Shown: positions 36,569-44,638 of the stretch, piece after piece | Layout of the letters: each line of letters starts with the position of its first letter | How positions within the stretch are numbered: the first letter of the stretch is position 1 | Origin: CAYNHF01 sp964397045 | Lineage (GTDB): Bacteria; Actinomycetota; Acidimicrobiia; Spongiisociales; UBA5794 | Assembly (NCBI GenBank): GCA_964397045.1 | Contig: CAYNHF010000032.1 | Coordinates: 1 to 64,000, forward strand | Direction of reading: 5' to 3' | DNA: 64,000 nucleotides | Notes under the pieces: generated by a model | What the model saw: only the letters and a program-made list of their open reading frames with translations | The model's database searches: none | What the model was told of the DNA's origin: nothing | Made by a program: the position numbers and the translations under genes

Positions 36569-37723
36569 TTGGCAGAGATCCCTGAACACATACTGCGCAG
36601 ATCCGCCGAGGCAAGGGCCGCGGCGGAGGGGCGCGACCCTGACGAGGTCTACGCAGAAATGACGGGCGAGGCACCACCAGCCTCAGCCGCACCGCCTGCA
36701 CCAGACGCGGGCGCGACTCCGCAACCCGCGGCCGCTCCAACCGCTGAGGCCGCTCCCGTTCCTGCGGCGGCCGCCGGGGGCGCCCGCGATATCGAGGCAG
36801 AGTCCGAACAGTACGGCGTGCCGAGCCATCTTCTCGAGCGGTCCATGCAGGCGAGAGCAAGTGCGGACGGCACCGGGTTTCCCGCGGTGGGCACCACAAC
36901 ACCGCCCGCCGCGCCGGTCGCAGCCGAACCAGAACCCATCGCCGAGCAACCGACTGCAGAGCCCGAGGCCGCTACGGCCGTCGCCGCTGCGGTGGTTGCG
37001 GCTCCCGCCGGAGCCTCGCGGGATCTCGAGGCCGAGGCGGCGGAGTACGGGGTTCCTGCCCCGCTCCTCGAGCGGGCGATGTACGCCAGGGCACGTCACG
37101 ACGGCACCACCGCCCCGGCAGTTGGCGCTGCCCCGACGGCACCGGCGACAGCCCCCGCAGCGGCGACCGCGACACCCGGGGTAGCGGCGGCGGCAGCACC
37201 GGCGGCGGCCCCAGCCATCCCTGAGGGGGTGCGCACCCAGCGACTCCTCACCGTCGTCAAGGCGGGGGCGATCCAGCAGGTCAAACGGGAACCACAGGAC
37301 AAGGTCAATGTCTGGCCGCATCTGCTCGCCATCGAGTTGGTGGCGCTGATGGCGGTCACCGCGTTCCTCTTCGTGTTCTCGGCCTTCGTAGACGCACCGC
37401 TCCTCGAGTTCGCCAATTTCAACGAGCAGCCCAACCCGTCGAAAGCGCCGTGGTACTTCCTCGGCCTCCAGGAGCTGCTCTCCTACTTCGACCCACAGGT
37501 CGCCGGGGTGTTGCTGCCGGGCTTCGGGCTGGTCGGGTTGGCCTTCATCCCCTACGTGGACCGCAACCCTTCGGTGCGGCCGTCCGACCGTAAACTCGCC
37601 ATCATGATCTTCACGTTCTTCGTGATGGCATCCGCCATTCTGACGATATTCGGCTCGTTCTTCCGTGGACCAGGCTTCAACTTCTCGTTCCCGTGGGTCG
37701 ACGGGATCTTCTTCGATTTCTGA
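36569..37723 (+). CDS. Cytochrome b C-terminal subunit (subunit IV-like) with three N-terminal VPxxLLER repeats
   Basis: The 384-residue protein has a ~240-residue Ala/Pro-rich N-terminal region and a C-terminal three-helix subunit IV domain (about 250-365). The N-terminal part holds three copies of a helix motif: IPEHILRRSAEARAAAEG (4-21), VPSHLLERSMQARASADG (84-101) and VPAPLLERAMYARARHDG (162-179). The last two lie in longer ~36-residue repeats starting RDIEAE/RDLEAE. The Q-site segment is KAPWYFLGLQEL, so the PEWY glutamate is absent. The start is TTG at 36569 with AGGAG at 36559-36563 overlapping the previous stop; the frame open from 36011 is a shadow. The stop overlaps the Rieske ATG by 1 nt. 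Confidence 0.87.
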   Translation: MAEIPEHILRRSAEARAAAEGRDPDEVYAEMTGEAPPASAAPPAPDAGATPQPAAAPTAEAAPVPAAAAGGARDIEAESEQYGVPSHLLERSMQARASADGTGFPAVGTTTPPAAPVAAEPEPIAEQPTAEPEAATAVAAAVVAAPAGASRDLEAEAAEYGVPAPLLERAMYARARHDGTTAPAVGAAPTAPATAPAAATATPGVAAAAAPAAAPAIPEGVRTQRLLTVVKAGAIQQVKREPQDKVNVWPHLLAIELVALMAVTAFLFVFSAFVDAPLLEFANFNEQPNPSKAPWYFLGLQELLSYFDPQVAGVLLPGFGLVGLAFIPYVDRNPSVRPSDRKLAIMIFTFFVMASAILTIFGSFFRGPGFNFSFPWVDGIFFDF

Positions 37724-38643
37724 TGGATACGACCACCCTCTTCGTGATCTTCGTAGTGCTGGCGGTACTCCTTCTGATCGCCGGAGTGTTCGCGGTGGCG
37801 TTCCGCCGGACCCCGACCCCGGCGGGCAGCCCGGAGGCGCTCACAGGCACCCTCGACAAACGAGCCAAGAAGGCCGACCGTGCCGCCGGCGACGCCCGCC
37901 AGGTTCAGGCGGCGACGGCAGTCGCCGTGGTGGATCGCGACACCGATGCAACCGAGACCGAGCCAACCTCGGAGCCCGAGTCCGCCACAGACATCGCGTC
38001 GGCCGCCACCGACACCGCGGCCTACGAAGCGCCCGTGATCGACCGGCAGGTAGTCACCGCTGAGGAATACGGTGTCACCCGCCGCAAGTTCTTCAACCGG
38101 GCCATCCTGGGGTTGTTCGGCGTTGCTTTTCTCGGCGGTCTGACGATCAGTTTCCTCGCGTTCCTGTGGCCGAAACTCAAGGGTGGGTTCGGCACTCCGA
38201 TCAGCGCAGGCAACTTCAACGACCTGGTCACCGAGATCATCCAGCCGGACGGGAGCCTGCAGCCGGTGTTCGTCGCCGCGGCGCAGAGCTGGATCGTGCC
38301 CTTCAACCAGGTCGATCAACCTGGTAGCTCTTTCGATGGCCTACCGGTAGTTGCCAGCGAAGGTGGTGACCTCGGCCTCATGGCGCTGTGGCAGCGTTGT
38401 GTGCACCTCGGGTGCCGGGTCCCCAGCTGTAACTCCTCCCAGGGTTTCGAGTGTCCGTGCCACGGATCGAAGTACAACTTCCACGGCGAGTACGAAGATG
38501 GACCTGCGCCACGCAACCTCGATCGCTTTGGCGTCGAGGTGAACGCAGCTGGAGAGTTGATCGTGCTGACGGGGACGATCTTCGAAACCCCGCGCGCCAA
38601 GAACAAGACGCTCGCCTATCCGCAAGGACCATCCTGCCTGTGA
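37723..38643 (+). CDS. Rieske [2Fe-2S] protein of bc-type complex
   Basis: The 306-residue protein has an N-terminal membrane helix (about 6-27), an Ala/Thr/Glu-rich linker, the segment GVTRRKFFNRA and a second helix (about 127-147), then the Rieske domain. Cluster ligands are Cys226, His228 (CVHLGC) and Cys244, His247 (CPCHGS); Cys231 and Cys246 would form the stabilising disulfide. The domain accepts electrons from quinol at the Qo site. Two membrane helices rather than one is unusual for the basic family but occurs in actinobacterial QcrA. Its ATG overlaps the preceding stop; its stop overlaps the next start. Confidence 0.92.
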   Translation: MDTTTLFVIFVVLAVLLLIAGVFAVAFRRTPTPAGSPEALTGTLDKRAKKADRAAGDARQVQAATAVAVVDRDTDATETEPTSEPESATDIASAATDTAAYEAPVIDRQVVTAEEYGVTRRKFFNRAILGLFGVAFLGGLTISFLAFLWPKLKGGFGTPISAGNFNDLVTEIIQPDGSLQPVFVAAAQSWIVPFNQVDQPGSSFDGLPVVASEGGDLGLMALWQRCVHLGCRVPSCNSSQGFECPCHGSKYNFHGEYEDGPAPRNLDRFGVEVNAAGELIVLTGTIFETPRAKNKTLAYPQGPSCL

Positions 38644-40316
38644 CCGGCATGCCTGTGATCGCACTCAGCTCGCTCGTCGGGGTCGCCGCGGAAACCGAGA
38701 CCACTGGAGAGCCCGGCGACGTGCTCGGAATCGGAGCCATTGCGCTCGTCCTGGCGGCGAGCGCCATCCTGATCTGGGCCGGCTACCTCATCTTCGGCGC
38801 CCGCAGGCGGCGCAAGGCAGAGGAAACCCCGGTCAACTTGCAGCCGTACATCTCGGACGACGAGTTGGAGAACAAACGGCTGACACGGGTGCTCGGCTGG
38901 GCGGTCGTGGTCGCTGCGATCCTCGCCATCATCTTGCCCGTCTACTACATCAACGAATCGAAGCGGCAGGCAACCGCCGCAGAGAAGTTCGTCGAGCTCG
39001 ACATCCACGAGGGAGAACACTGGTACACCGTGTTCGTATGCGTCGACTGCCACGGCCCCGCCGGGGGCGGGGGCAGCGCCGAATACATCGAGGAGCGCAG
39101 CGGGCTGACCAGCAACTGGTCGGTGCCTTCCCTCGACGACGTGTTCTACCGCTACGAGTTCGATGAGGTCGAACACGTCGAGATCTTCGGCAGGCAGGGG
39201 ACCCCCATGCCGGGGAATGGCTTGGACGGCGGCGGCGCCATGACCGGCCAGGAGATTGACCAGGTGATGGCATACGTTCGTTCCCTCCAGATTCCCCAGG
39301 AAGAGGTGCTCTCCAAGGTCGAGCCGGCGGTGACCGCGGCTCTGCAACGGATCGAGAGCGGGGCGACCGTGGTCGAGGGCCTGATCGTTGCCCAGGAGGC
39401 TGAAATCGTCGACATCACCGGCGCTCCGGAGGTCTTTGCGGCAATCGCCACCATGCCCACCGAAGTGCGGGCGCTGCTGTCCGGTGACGGCACCTGCACC
39501 GATGCTTCAGCCCGTCTCATCGGAACCTTCTGCAACCTGAGAGGAACGGACACCGATCGTGACGGTCTGACCGACATCGCCGAGATCACCCTATCCGGAC
39601 CAGCATTTGCCGGAGTGGTCGACAGCACCGTGCTGGTCAGGATCGTGTCCTCCGAAACCGTGGAAGAAGAGACCATCTTCGTAGTCGAGCAGGTACAGGA
39701 CCCGGACGACCCCATGCTGTACAACCTCGTGCTCGACCCGGACAACCGGTTTTCCCAGACCGATCCGACGGGAAATCCAATGGAGGATCTGGGTCGCGTG
39801 GATGCCTGGCTGCGCTCACTCGACACGGCCCACCTCACCTACAGCGTGCTCGCCGAACGCAACGACGTGTTCCTGACCAACGCCCGGCAAGGTCTCGACT
39901 TCCTGCGGACCTCGGCAGCCAACGAGGGGTGGATCCCGAACGGCGTCGAGGTAACGGACGCCGGGCTCGACTTCTCCGGAGTGGCAGCAGACATGGGAGT
40001 TGGCGAAGCGGACGCGGCGCGTGCCGTTGGTCTCTTCAACTCCTTCTGTGCTCGCTGCCACACGGCCGGTTACAGCGCGGGCGCCGCGTTCGAATTGAAG
40101 CCGGGGACCGGCGCCTGGGCGCCTTCGCTCGTGGATCACAGATCAGTCGTGCAGTTCCCCGTCGAACAAGACCAGGTCGACTTTGTCATCTCCGGCAGCG
40201 ATTCCAACCAGACGTACGGGGTGAACGGGCTCGGCACCGGCAGGATGCCGGGGTTCGGCGCGTCGCTGACGCTGGCAGACATCATGCTCATCGTGAAGTA
40301 CGAGCGGACCCTATGA
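38640..40316 (+). CDS. Diheme membrane cytochrome c with Ca-binding-like loop, bc-complex partner
   Basis: The 558-residue protein has two membrane helices (about 30-52 and 84-104), then an extracytoplasmic region with two c-type heme sites: CVDCH (Cys134, Cys137, His138) and CARCH (Cys470, Cys473, His474). Candidate sixth-ligand methionines are in TPMPGNG and GRMPGFG. Between the domains lies a helical section and the acidic loop DTDRDGLTD (304-312), matching the DxDxDGxxD calcium-binding pattern. It should take electrons from the Rieske centre. GTG at 38640 overlaps the Rieske stop (GTGA); an ATG at 38649 is an alternative. The size is well above typical diheme QcrC. Confidence 0.83.
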   Translation: MTGMPVIALSSLVGVAAETETTGEPGDVLGIGAIALVLAASAILIWAGYLIFGARRRRKAEETPVNLQPYISDDELENKRLTRVLGWAVVVAAILAIILPVYYINESKRQATAAEKFVELDIHEGEHWYTVFVCVDCHGPAGGGGSAEYIEERSGLTSNWSVPSLDDVFYRYEFDEVEHVEIFGRQGTPMPGNGLDGGGAMTGQEIDQVMAYVRSLQIPQEEVLSKVEPAVTAALQRIESGATVVEGLIVAQEAEIVDITGAPEVFAAIATMPTEVRALLSGDGTCTDASARLIGTFCNLRGTDTDRDGLTDIAEITLSGPAFAGVVDSTVLVRIVSSETVEEETIFVVEQVQDPDDPMLYNLVLDPDNRFSQTDPTGNPMEDLGRVDAWLRSLDTAHLTYSVLAERNDVFLTNARQGLDFLRTSAANEGWIPNGVEVTDAGLDFSGVAADMGVGEADAARAVGLFNSFCARCHTAGYSAGAAFELKPGTGAWAPSLVDHRSVVQFPVEQDQVDFVISGSDSNQTYGVNGLGTGRMPGFGASLTLADIMLIVKYERTL

Positions 40317-40840
40317 GCCGCGGCACTCCGTTCTCCGAACTGCGCGAGCGCACCAGGCAAGATGAACGCGGTCTCAGCACGCTCGAATGGCTTGGCATCG
40401 TGGCCGTCATCATCACCATCATCGCTTTCATCCCTGCTGCTCGCGGCATCATCGGCGACGCCTACGACGCCATCTTCAAGCGGGTAGACGAAACCACGGG
40501 AGAGATCAGCCAGTTCTCCATCGCGGCCCGTGGCGTCCTCATCACGGTCACCGCGTTCCTGGCCTTCATCGGGTCTGCATACCTGCTGCTCTACACCAAC
40601 CTGGGTGCCCGCCTCGCGTTCCTGGTGGCAGGAGCAGGGCTCTTTGGCTGGTTGCTGATCGGAGGGACGCTGTTCGTCACCTACGCCCCCCGCGGCCTCC
40701 GTCCCCGGACCGTCGAGGGACTCAACGCCTTTCAGATCCGGATTCCTGCCATCGCGATGACGCTCGGAGCAATGATCCTCTTCGTCATGTTCGTGATCGC
40801 GCTCGATCGCTACGAGAAGGAAGACGACGCCGAACTCTGA
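40313..40840 (+). CDS. Membrane protein with pilin-like N-terminus, last gene of bc-type operon
   Basis: The 175-residue protein starts with a short polar leader ending DERGLSTLEWLGIVAVIIT. The G-xxxx-E arrangement before a hydrophobic stretch resembles the prepilin peptidase site of Flp/TadE-type pilins. Three more hydrophobic segments follow (about 70-90, 97-117 and 140-160), which true pilins lack. The ATG overlaps the diheme cytochrome stop (ATGA), so it is coupled to the bc operon. I do not recognise a family; an accessory or assembly role is inferred from position only. It ends 3 nt from the convergent rex gene. Confidence 0.7.
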   Translation: MSRGTPFSELRERTRQDERGLSTLEWLGIVAVIITIIAFIPAARGIIGDAYDAIFKRVDETTGEISQFSIAARGVLITVTAFLAFIGSAYLLLYTNLGARLAFLVAGAGLFGWLLIGGTLFVTYAPRGLRPRTVEGLNAFQIRIPAIAMTLGAMILFVMFVIALDRYEKEDDAEL

Positions 40841-40843
40841 CCG

Positions 40844-41473
40844 TCAGCCGACCGGCTGCTGATGGAGATGGAACGTGAGAATCTGCAGTTCCGTAGACAA
40901 GTCGACCCTGCGCACCTCAATCCCTTGATCCACCTGGAGGACCGTCGGCGCGAAGTTGAGGATGGAACGCAGGCCAGCCGCGACCAGGCGGTCTGCCACC
41001 TCTTGCGCGGCACCGGCCGGAGTGGCAATGATCCCGATGGCGACCTCGCGGTCCGCGACCACTCGTTCCAGGTCTTCCAGCGGCAGCACCTCGTGGCCCG
41101 CGACCTCACCACCGACCTTGTTCGCGGCGACGTCGAACACTGCCACCACCTCGAATCCCCAAGCGTCGAAACCGTCATAGTTGCTCAGCGCCGAACCGAG
41201 ATTGCCGGCGCCGACGATGGCGACGGCGTAGTCCGTAGTGAGCCCGAGCGCCTCGCGAAGCTGGCGTCTCAGTTCCGTCACGTCGTAGCCGACCCCGCGC
41301 GTTCCCTGCGAACCCAGGTAGGAAAGGTCTTTGCGCACTTGGGCCGAGTTCACCCCCGCGATGCCGGCCAGCTGATCCGATGAGCAGGTTTCTTGGGTTG
41401 CTGAAAGCTCCCGCAGGCAACGGAGATAGATCGGCAGGCGGGAGACGGTGGCGGCAGGTACTGATTGCTTCAC
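40844..41473 (-). CDS. rex: Redox-sensing transcriptional repressor Rex
   Basis: The 209-residue protein has an N-terminal winged helix (LPIYLRCLRELS and VNSAQVRKDLSYLG) and a C-terminal Rossmann domain with the NAD(H)-binding motif IVGAGNLGSAL and the family segment IGIIATPAGAAQEVADRLV. Rex senses NADH/NAD+ and represses respiratory genes, so the divergent respiratory cluster and nuo are natural targets. I did not find a clear TTGTGAA-type operator near them. The start is GTG at 41473 (VKQSVPAATVSRL); the frame continues to 41704 without conserved sequence. Confidence 0.92.
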   Translation of the reverse strand: MKQSVPAATVSRLPIYLRCLRELSATQETCSSDQLAGIAGVNSAQVRKDLSYLGSQGTRGVGYDVTELRRQLREALGLTTDYAVAIVGAGNLGSALSNYDGFDAWGFEVVAVFDVAANKVGGEVAGHEVLPLEDLERVVADREVAIGIIATPAGAAQEVADRLVAAGLRSILNFAPTVLQVDQGIEVRRVDLSTELQILTFHLHQQPVG

Positions 41474-41504
41474 GGCGTAAAGAATAATCCGGTTCGAGAA
41501 CCAT

Positions 41505-41777
41505 TCATCCAGCGCGGCCGAGTCGCGCCCGCCACACCGCAAACCACGCGTGCAGAGAGTCCACCTTGCCCGCCGCCAGCACCGCGCCTCGCTCCGAAAG
41601 CACCACAGGCACATCGGTCCCAAATCTTCCGAGGAATTCTGCGTCTGCGTCGACATCGACCACCTCGACGTCGACCCCGAGTCGGGTCGCGATGGGCAAC
41701 ACACGCGCGTAGGCGTGGTCGCACAGTGAACAATCGGCGCGAGTGACGAACGTGATCCGAGGTGGGCGGCGGCTCAT
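41505..41777 (-). CDS. Glutaredoxin-like protein (DUF836 type)
   Basis: A 90-residue thioredoxin-fold protein with the redox motif CSLCD at residues 16-20, a strand EVVDVDAD and the cis-proline segment DVPVVL. This is the small glutaredoxin-like family often adjacent to rex in actinobacteria. It lies 31 nt upstream of rex on the same strand and probably forms an operon with it. The partner is unknown; a thiol or mycothiol-linked role is inferred. Confidence 0.82.
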   Translation of the reverse strand: MSRRPPRITFVTRADCSLCDHAYARVLPIATRLGVDVEVVDVDADAEFLGRFGTDVPVVLSERGAVLAAGKVDSLHAWFAVWRARLGRAG

Positions 41778-41846
41778 CGGCGGAGGACACCGCCGCCGGA
41801 CGGCTCAGCAGCGAGGCCGGCAGGGCTCACTAGGGTGGCGCCGCTC

Positions 41847-41939
41847 ATGCGACCAGTCACCGCCGCCGTCATCATTGGTCTCCTCCTGCTCATTGTGGGC
41901 GCCTTCCTCTGGCAGCTATACGTTGCCGGTGCCCTCTAG
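41847..41939 (+). CDS. Possible 30-residue single-helix membrane protein
   Basis: A short frame from ATG 41847 encodes MRPVTAAVIIGLLLLIVGAF plus LWQLYVAGAL, almost entirely one transmembrane helix. It fills the gap between the divergent glutaredoxin-like gene and the convergent SAM-hydrolase gene. There is no clear Shine-Dalgarno sequence. A clean helix with an arginine at the N-terminus looks non-random, but nothing else supports it. Confidence 0.35.
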   Translation: MRPVTAAVIIGLLLLIVGAFLWQLYVAGAL

Positions 41940-41976
41940 GAAGGCCCTCCGGCCACGCTTCCGAGCGCTTGCCGGG

Positions 41977-42846
41977 TCACGCCGGCTCAATTGCTTCGCG
42001 GGCCTTCGCAACTGTGGGATCGATCTGCACCGGCGTGATCGCGACCGGACGGAGGGAGATCGAGACTCGTTCGGCAATCGAATAGGCCTCGTCTGCCCTT
42101 CCGTCGCGCACGGCGACCGCAATCTGGCCGTACGAGTCGGCATGCAGGAGCCCTTCCCCGGGCTCGACGTCTCCGTAGGAGGTCGTCCAGCTCAGCGGGT
42201 ACTCCACCGTCCCGATCGTCACCACCAATTCCTCACCGGGAAGCACGCCCAATTGCTGCAGATCCTCAGGCGTCACGTTGGTCTGGGCGTTGCCGAAATG
42301 GTCCACCCACAGCACCTCACCACGAACCGACCCGGAATCGTGCTCGGCAAGGGGCAACATCAGCGGGGCCACCGTCCCCGGATCGACCACAGGGCCGAGA
42401 TCGTCCAGTCCGGCTTGGCCGTCCGCCAGCACGGCAGCAACAGGGCCGAAGAGGTCGCGCCCGTCGAATGAGGTTCCACCAGCAGGCAGCCGCAGCTCCG
42501 GGTTCTCGATCGACACGATGCGGTCGGCACCACCAACCATTGCCACCGCGGGTGCCAGCAGACCGTTGTCCGGCCCCACGAAGTAGCCCCACCCGGTGCG
42601 GGCCGCGATCGCTCGGCGGCCGGTGCCCACGCCGGGGTCCACCACCGCCAAGGCAACCCCTTCGGGAACGTATTGGACGGATCGCAACAAGGCGAGCGCC
42701 CCTGCCCTGACGTCACCTGGTGCGATGCCGTGTGTGATGTCGAGCACCCGCACGTCCGGTGCAATACGAGCGATGACGCCGTGTACCACGCCGACAAACT
42801 CGTCGCGGGTTCCGAAGTCGGAAAGGAAGGAGATGGGCACAGTCAC
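41977..42846 (-). CDS. SAM hydroxide adenosyltransferase / SAM hydrolase (DUF62 family)
   Basis: The 289-residue protein starts FLSDFGTRDEFVGVVHGV and contains AVVDPGVGTGRR and FVGPDNGLL, the conserved blocks of the S-adenosyl-L-methionine hydroxide adenosyltransferase family. These enzymes hydrolyse SAM to adenosine and methionine and are related to fluorinases and chlorinases. The ordinary motifs suggest a hydrolase, not a halogenase. It lies 60 nt downstream of the HMG-CoA lyase gene with no obvious pathway link. Confidence 0.88.
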   Translation of the reverse strand: MTVPISFLSDFGTRDEFVGVVHGVIARIAPDVRVLDITHGIAPGDVRAGALALLRSVQYVPEGVALAVVDPGVGTGRRAIAARTGWGYFVGPDNGLLAPAVAMVGGADRIVSIENPELRLPAGGTSFDGRDLFGPVAAVLADGQAGLDDLGPVVDPGTVAPLMLPLAEHDSGSVRGEVLWVDHFGNAQTNVTPEDLQQLGVLPGEELVVTIGTVEYPLSWTTSYGDVEPGEGLLHADSYGQIAVAVRDGRADEAYSIAERVSISLRPVAITPVQIDPTVAKAREAIEPA

Positions 42847-42906
42847 CCGGCGAGTTTCGGTGAGACCCCGGCGGCACGCAAGTTGTTCAACAGCAACTGT
42901 GGGCGG

Positions 42907-43833
42907 CTACGGCCACTGCGGAACACTCTGCAGCGCTGCCGGCAGCGCATGGCCGAGGCGCTCGCCGAGCCACCGGCCGATCGCAACCACGGCCTCGAGG
43001 TCCCTGCCGTGGTCGATACCAAGCCTGCCGAGAAAGAACGCTGCATCTTCGGTCGCCACATTTCCCCCGGCGCCCGGCGCGAACGGCGAGCCTCCGATCC
43101 CACCGACTGAGGTGTCGAAGACAGCCACGCCTGCCTGGAGTGCTGCGTAGAAGTTAGCGAGGCCGGCGTTGCGGGTGTTGTGGAAGTGACAGCGCACCGG
43201 AACGTCTGGGACCGCTGAACGCAGCGCCGTAACGGCGGTCTCGACATCGCGAGGCACGGCAACCCCGATGGTGTCCCCGAGCGCGATCTCCTCGACACCG
43301 GCTTCCGCGGCACGCCGCGCGATGACAACCAAGCGGTCCGCGCTCACGACACCGTCGTACGGGTCACCGAAGGCCACGCTGATCGTCAACGTGACCCTCT
43401 TGCTCGCTTCGAGCGCTGCGGGCGTCATGCGCTCGATCGCTCGCAGCGTTTCTGCGGAGGAGGTTCCCTGGTTCGACCGGTTGTACCCATCTGCTGCCCC
43501 TACGACGAAATTGACCTCATCGACCGAAGTCTCGAGCGAGCGCTGGAGTCCGCGCTCGTTCAACACCAGCCCGATATACGAAACCCCGGCCGGAGCCGGT
43601 CCCAGCGCCGCAACGACAGATTCCGGATCTGCCATCTGGGGCACGACCTTCGGGTTGACGAACGAAGCGACCTCGATACGGTGCGCACCGGCATCGACGA
43701 GCCGGCGGATCAGATCGACTCGATCGCCGACGGCCAGCACGCGCGGCTCGCTCTGCAGGCCGTCGCGGGGGCCGACCTCGACGAGCTCGACCGCGTCATG
43801 AAAACTCGAACCTTCGGTTGCACCTGCGGTCAA
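42907..43833 (-). CDS. mvaB: Hydroxymethylglutaryl-CoA lyase
   Basis: The 308-residue TIM-barrel enzyme cleaves HMG-CoA to acetoacetate and acetyl-CoA. VEVGPRDGLQSEPR carries the catalytic Arg-Asp pair, HRIEVASFVNPKVVPQM follows, VRCHFHNTRN holds the metal-binding HxH, and the C-terminal GGSPFAPGAGGNV segment resembles the flexible loop GGCPYAxGAxGNV with Cys replaced by Ser. That loop cysteine is usually considered important in HMG-CoA lyase, so the substitution is worth noting. It completes leucine breakdown with the carboxylase at 3288-6864. Confidence 0.85.
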   Translation of the reverse strand: MTAGATEGSSFHDAVELVEVGPRDGLQSEPRVLAVGDRVDLIRRLVDAGAHRIEVASFVNPKVVPQMADPESVVAALGPAPAGVSYIGLVLNERGLQRSLETSVDEVNFVVGAADGYNRSNQGTSSAETLRAIERMTPAALEASKRVTLTISVAFGDPYDGVVSADRLVVIARRAAEAGVEEIALGDTIGVAVPRDVETAVTALRSAVPDVPVRCHFHNTRNAGLANFYAALQAGVAVFDTSVGGIGGSPFAPGAGGNVATEDAAFFLGRLGIDHGRDLEAVVAIGRWLGERLGHALPAALQSVPQWP

Positions 43834-43924
43834 CGGCGCCTCACTCGGGGTGATTGAGCAGAGCCTATCCCAACCAACCTTCGGGCGGGTGCGGCCGACG
43901 GAGGGTGAAACGGGTAGTGCAGAT

Positions 43925-44638
43925 TCAGATGATGGCGTCCGTTCTGGCGTGCCTGACGAGTTCGGCCTGGGAGTGGATTCCCAGTTTGCGGAAGATCGAC
44001 TTGAGATGGTTCCGGATCGTGTGCTCGCTCACACCCAGTTCTGCCGCGATCGACACCACGCGGTGTCCTTCGAGCAGCAATCTCACCACGTCGAGTTCGC
44101 GAGGCGACAGCCGGTCGATGCCGTCGAAGGACAGCACCGCGTCCGAGGCGTCTGCGAGGCCGCGACCCAGCCCGAGTCGATCCAGTTCGACGCCGATACG
44201 CCGCAACCCGTCCTCCAACAACTGCTCGCGCACGCTGCCGTGGGTCAGCGGCCCACTCGGCTGGATGATCCACAGGATCGCCGCAGGAGCGCCGGGCAGC
44301 GATCGCATCGGGAGCAGTTTGACGACCACCGGCACGCTCTGGTCATGGCGATCGAGCAGCGACCACTCGAGGGCGATCGTGGGGCTACTCAGTTCGCCGT
44401 TGGCGGCGTCCTCGATGTAGCCGAGATACCTCGTCACCTGATCCTCTGGGATCCATGGTGGAGGTTCGGCGCTGCTGGCGGGTTCGCGAGCGTCCTCACC
44501 AACGAAGTCGTTGAGGACGGTGTTGGCGTAGGTTCTGATGCCGTCCTCGTCGGTGATCAGCACCCCATCCGACATAGCCTCGAATAAGGCATACAGCGGC
44601 ACCATGACGTTCTTCATGTTCTTGACGCGGGCCGTCAT
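43925..44638 (-). CDS. PAS-LuxR family transcriptional regulator
   Basis: The 237-residue protein has an N-terminal PAS-like sensor (LFEAMSDGVLITDEDGIRTYAN) and a C-terminal LuxR/FixJ helix-turn-helix (LSPRELDVVRLLLEGHRVVSIAAELGVSEHTIRNHLKSIFRKLGIHS region). There is no receiver domain. It probably senses a small ligand or redox state directly and regulates the divergent catabolic genes starting at 44881. The ATG at 44638 gives a normal N-terminus; one at 44662 adds eight residues. Confidence 0.85.
   Translation of the reverse strand: MTARVKNMKNVMVPLYALFEAMSDGVLITDEDGIRTYANTVLNDFVGEDAREPASSAEPPPWIPEDQVTRYLGYIEDAANGELSSPTIALEWSLLDRHDQSVPVVVKLLPMRSLPGAPAAILWIIQPSGPLTHGSVREQLLEDGLRRIGVELDRLGLGRGLADASDAVLSFDGIDRLSPRELDVVRLLLEGHRVVSIAAELGVSEHTIRNHLKSIFRKLGIHSQAELVRHARTDAII

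Noticed and set aside
41977..42846. Fluorinase/chlorinase in the SAM hydroxide adenosyltransferase-like gene
   Set aside because: The visible motifs are those of the common hydrolase group and I see no halogenase-specific loop.
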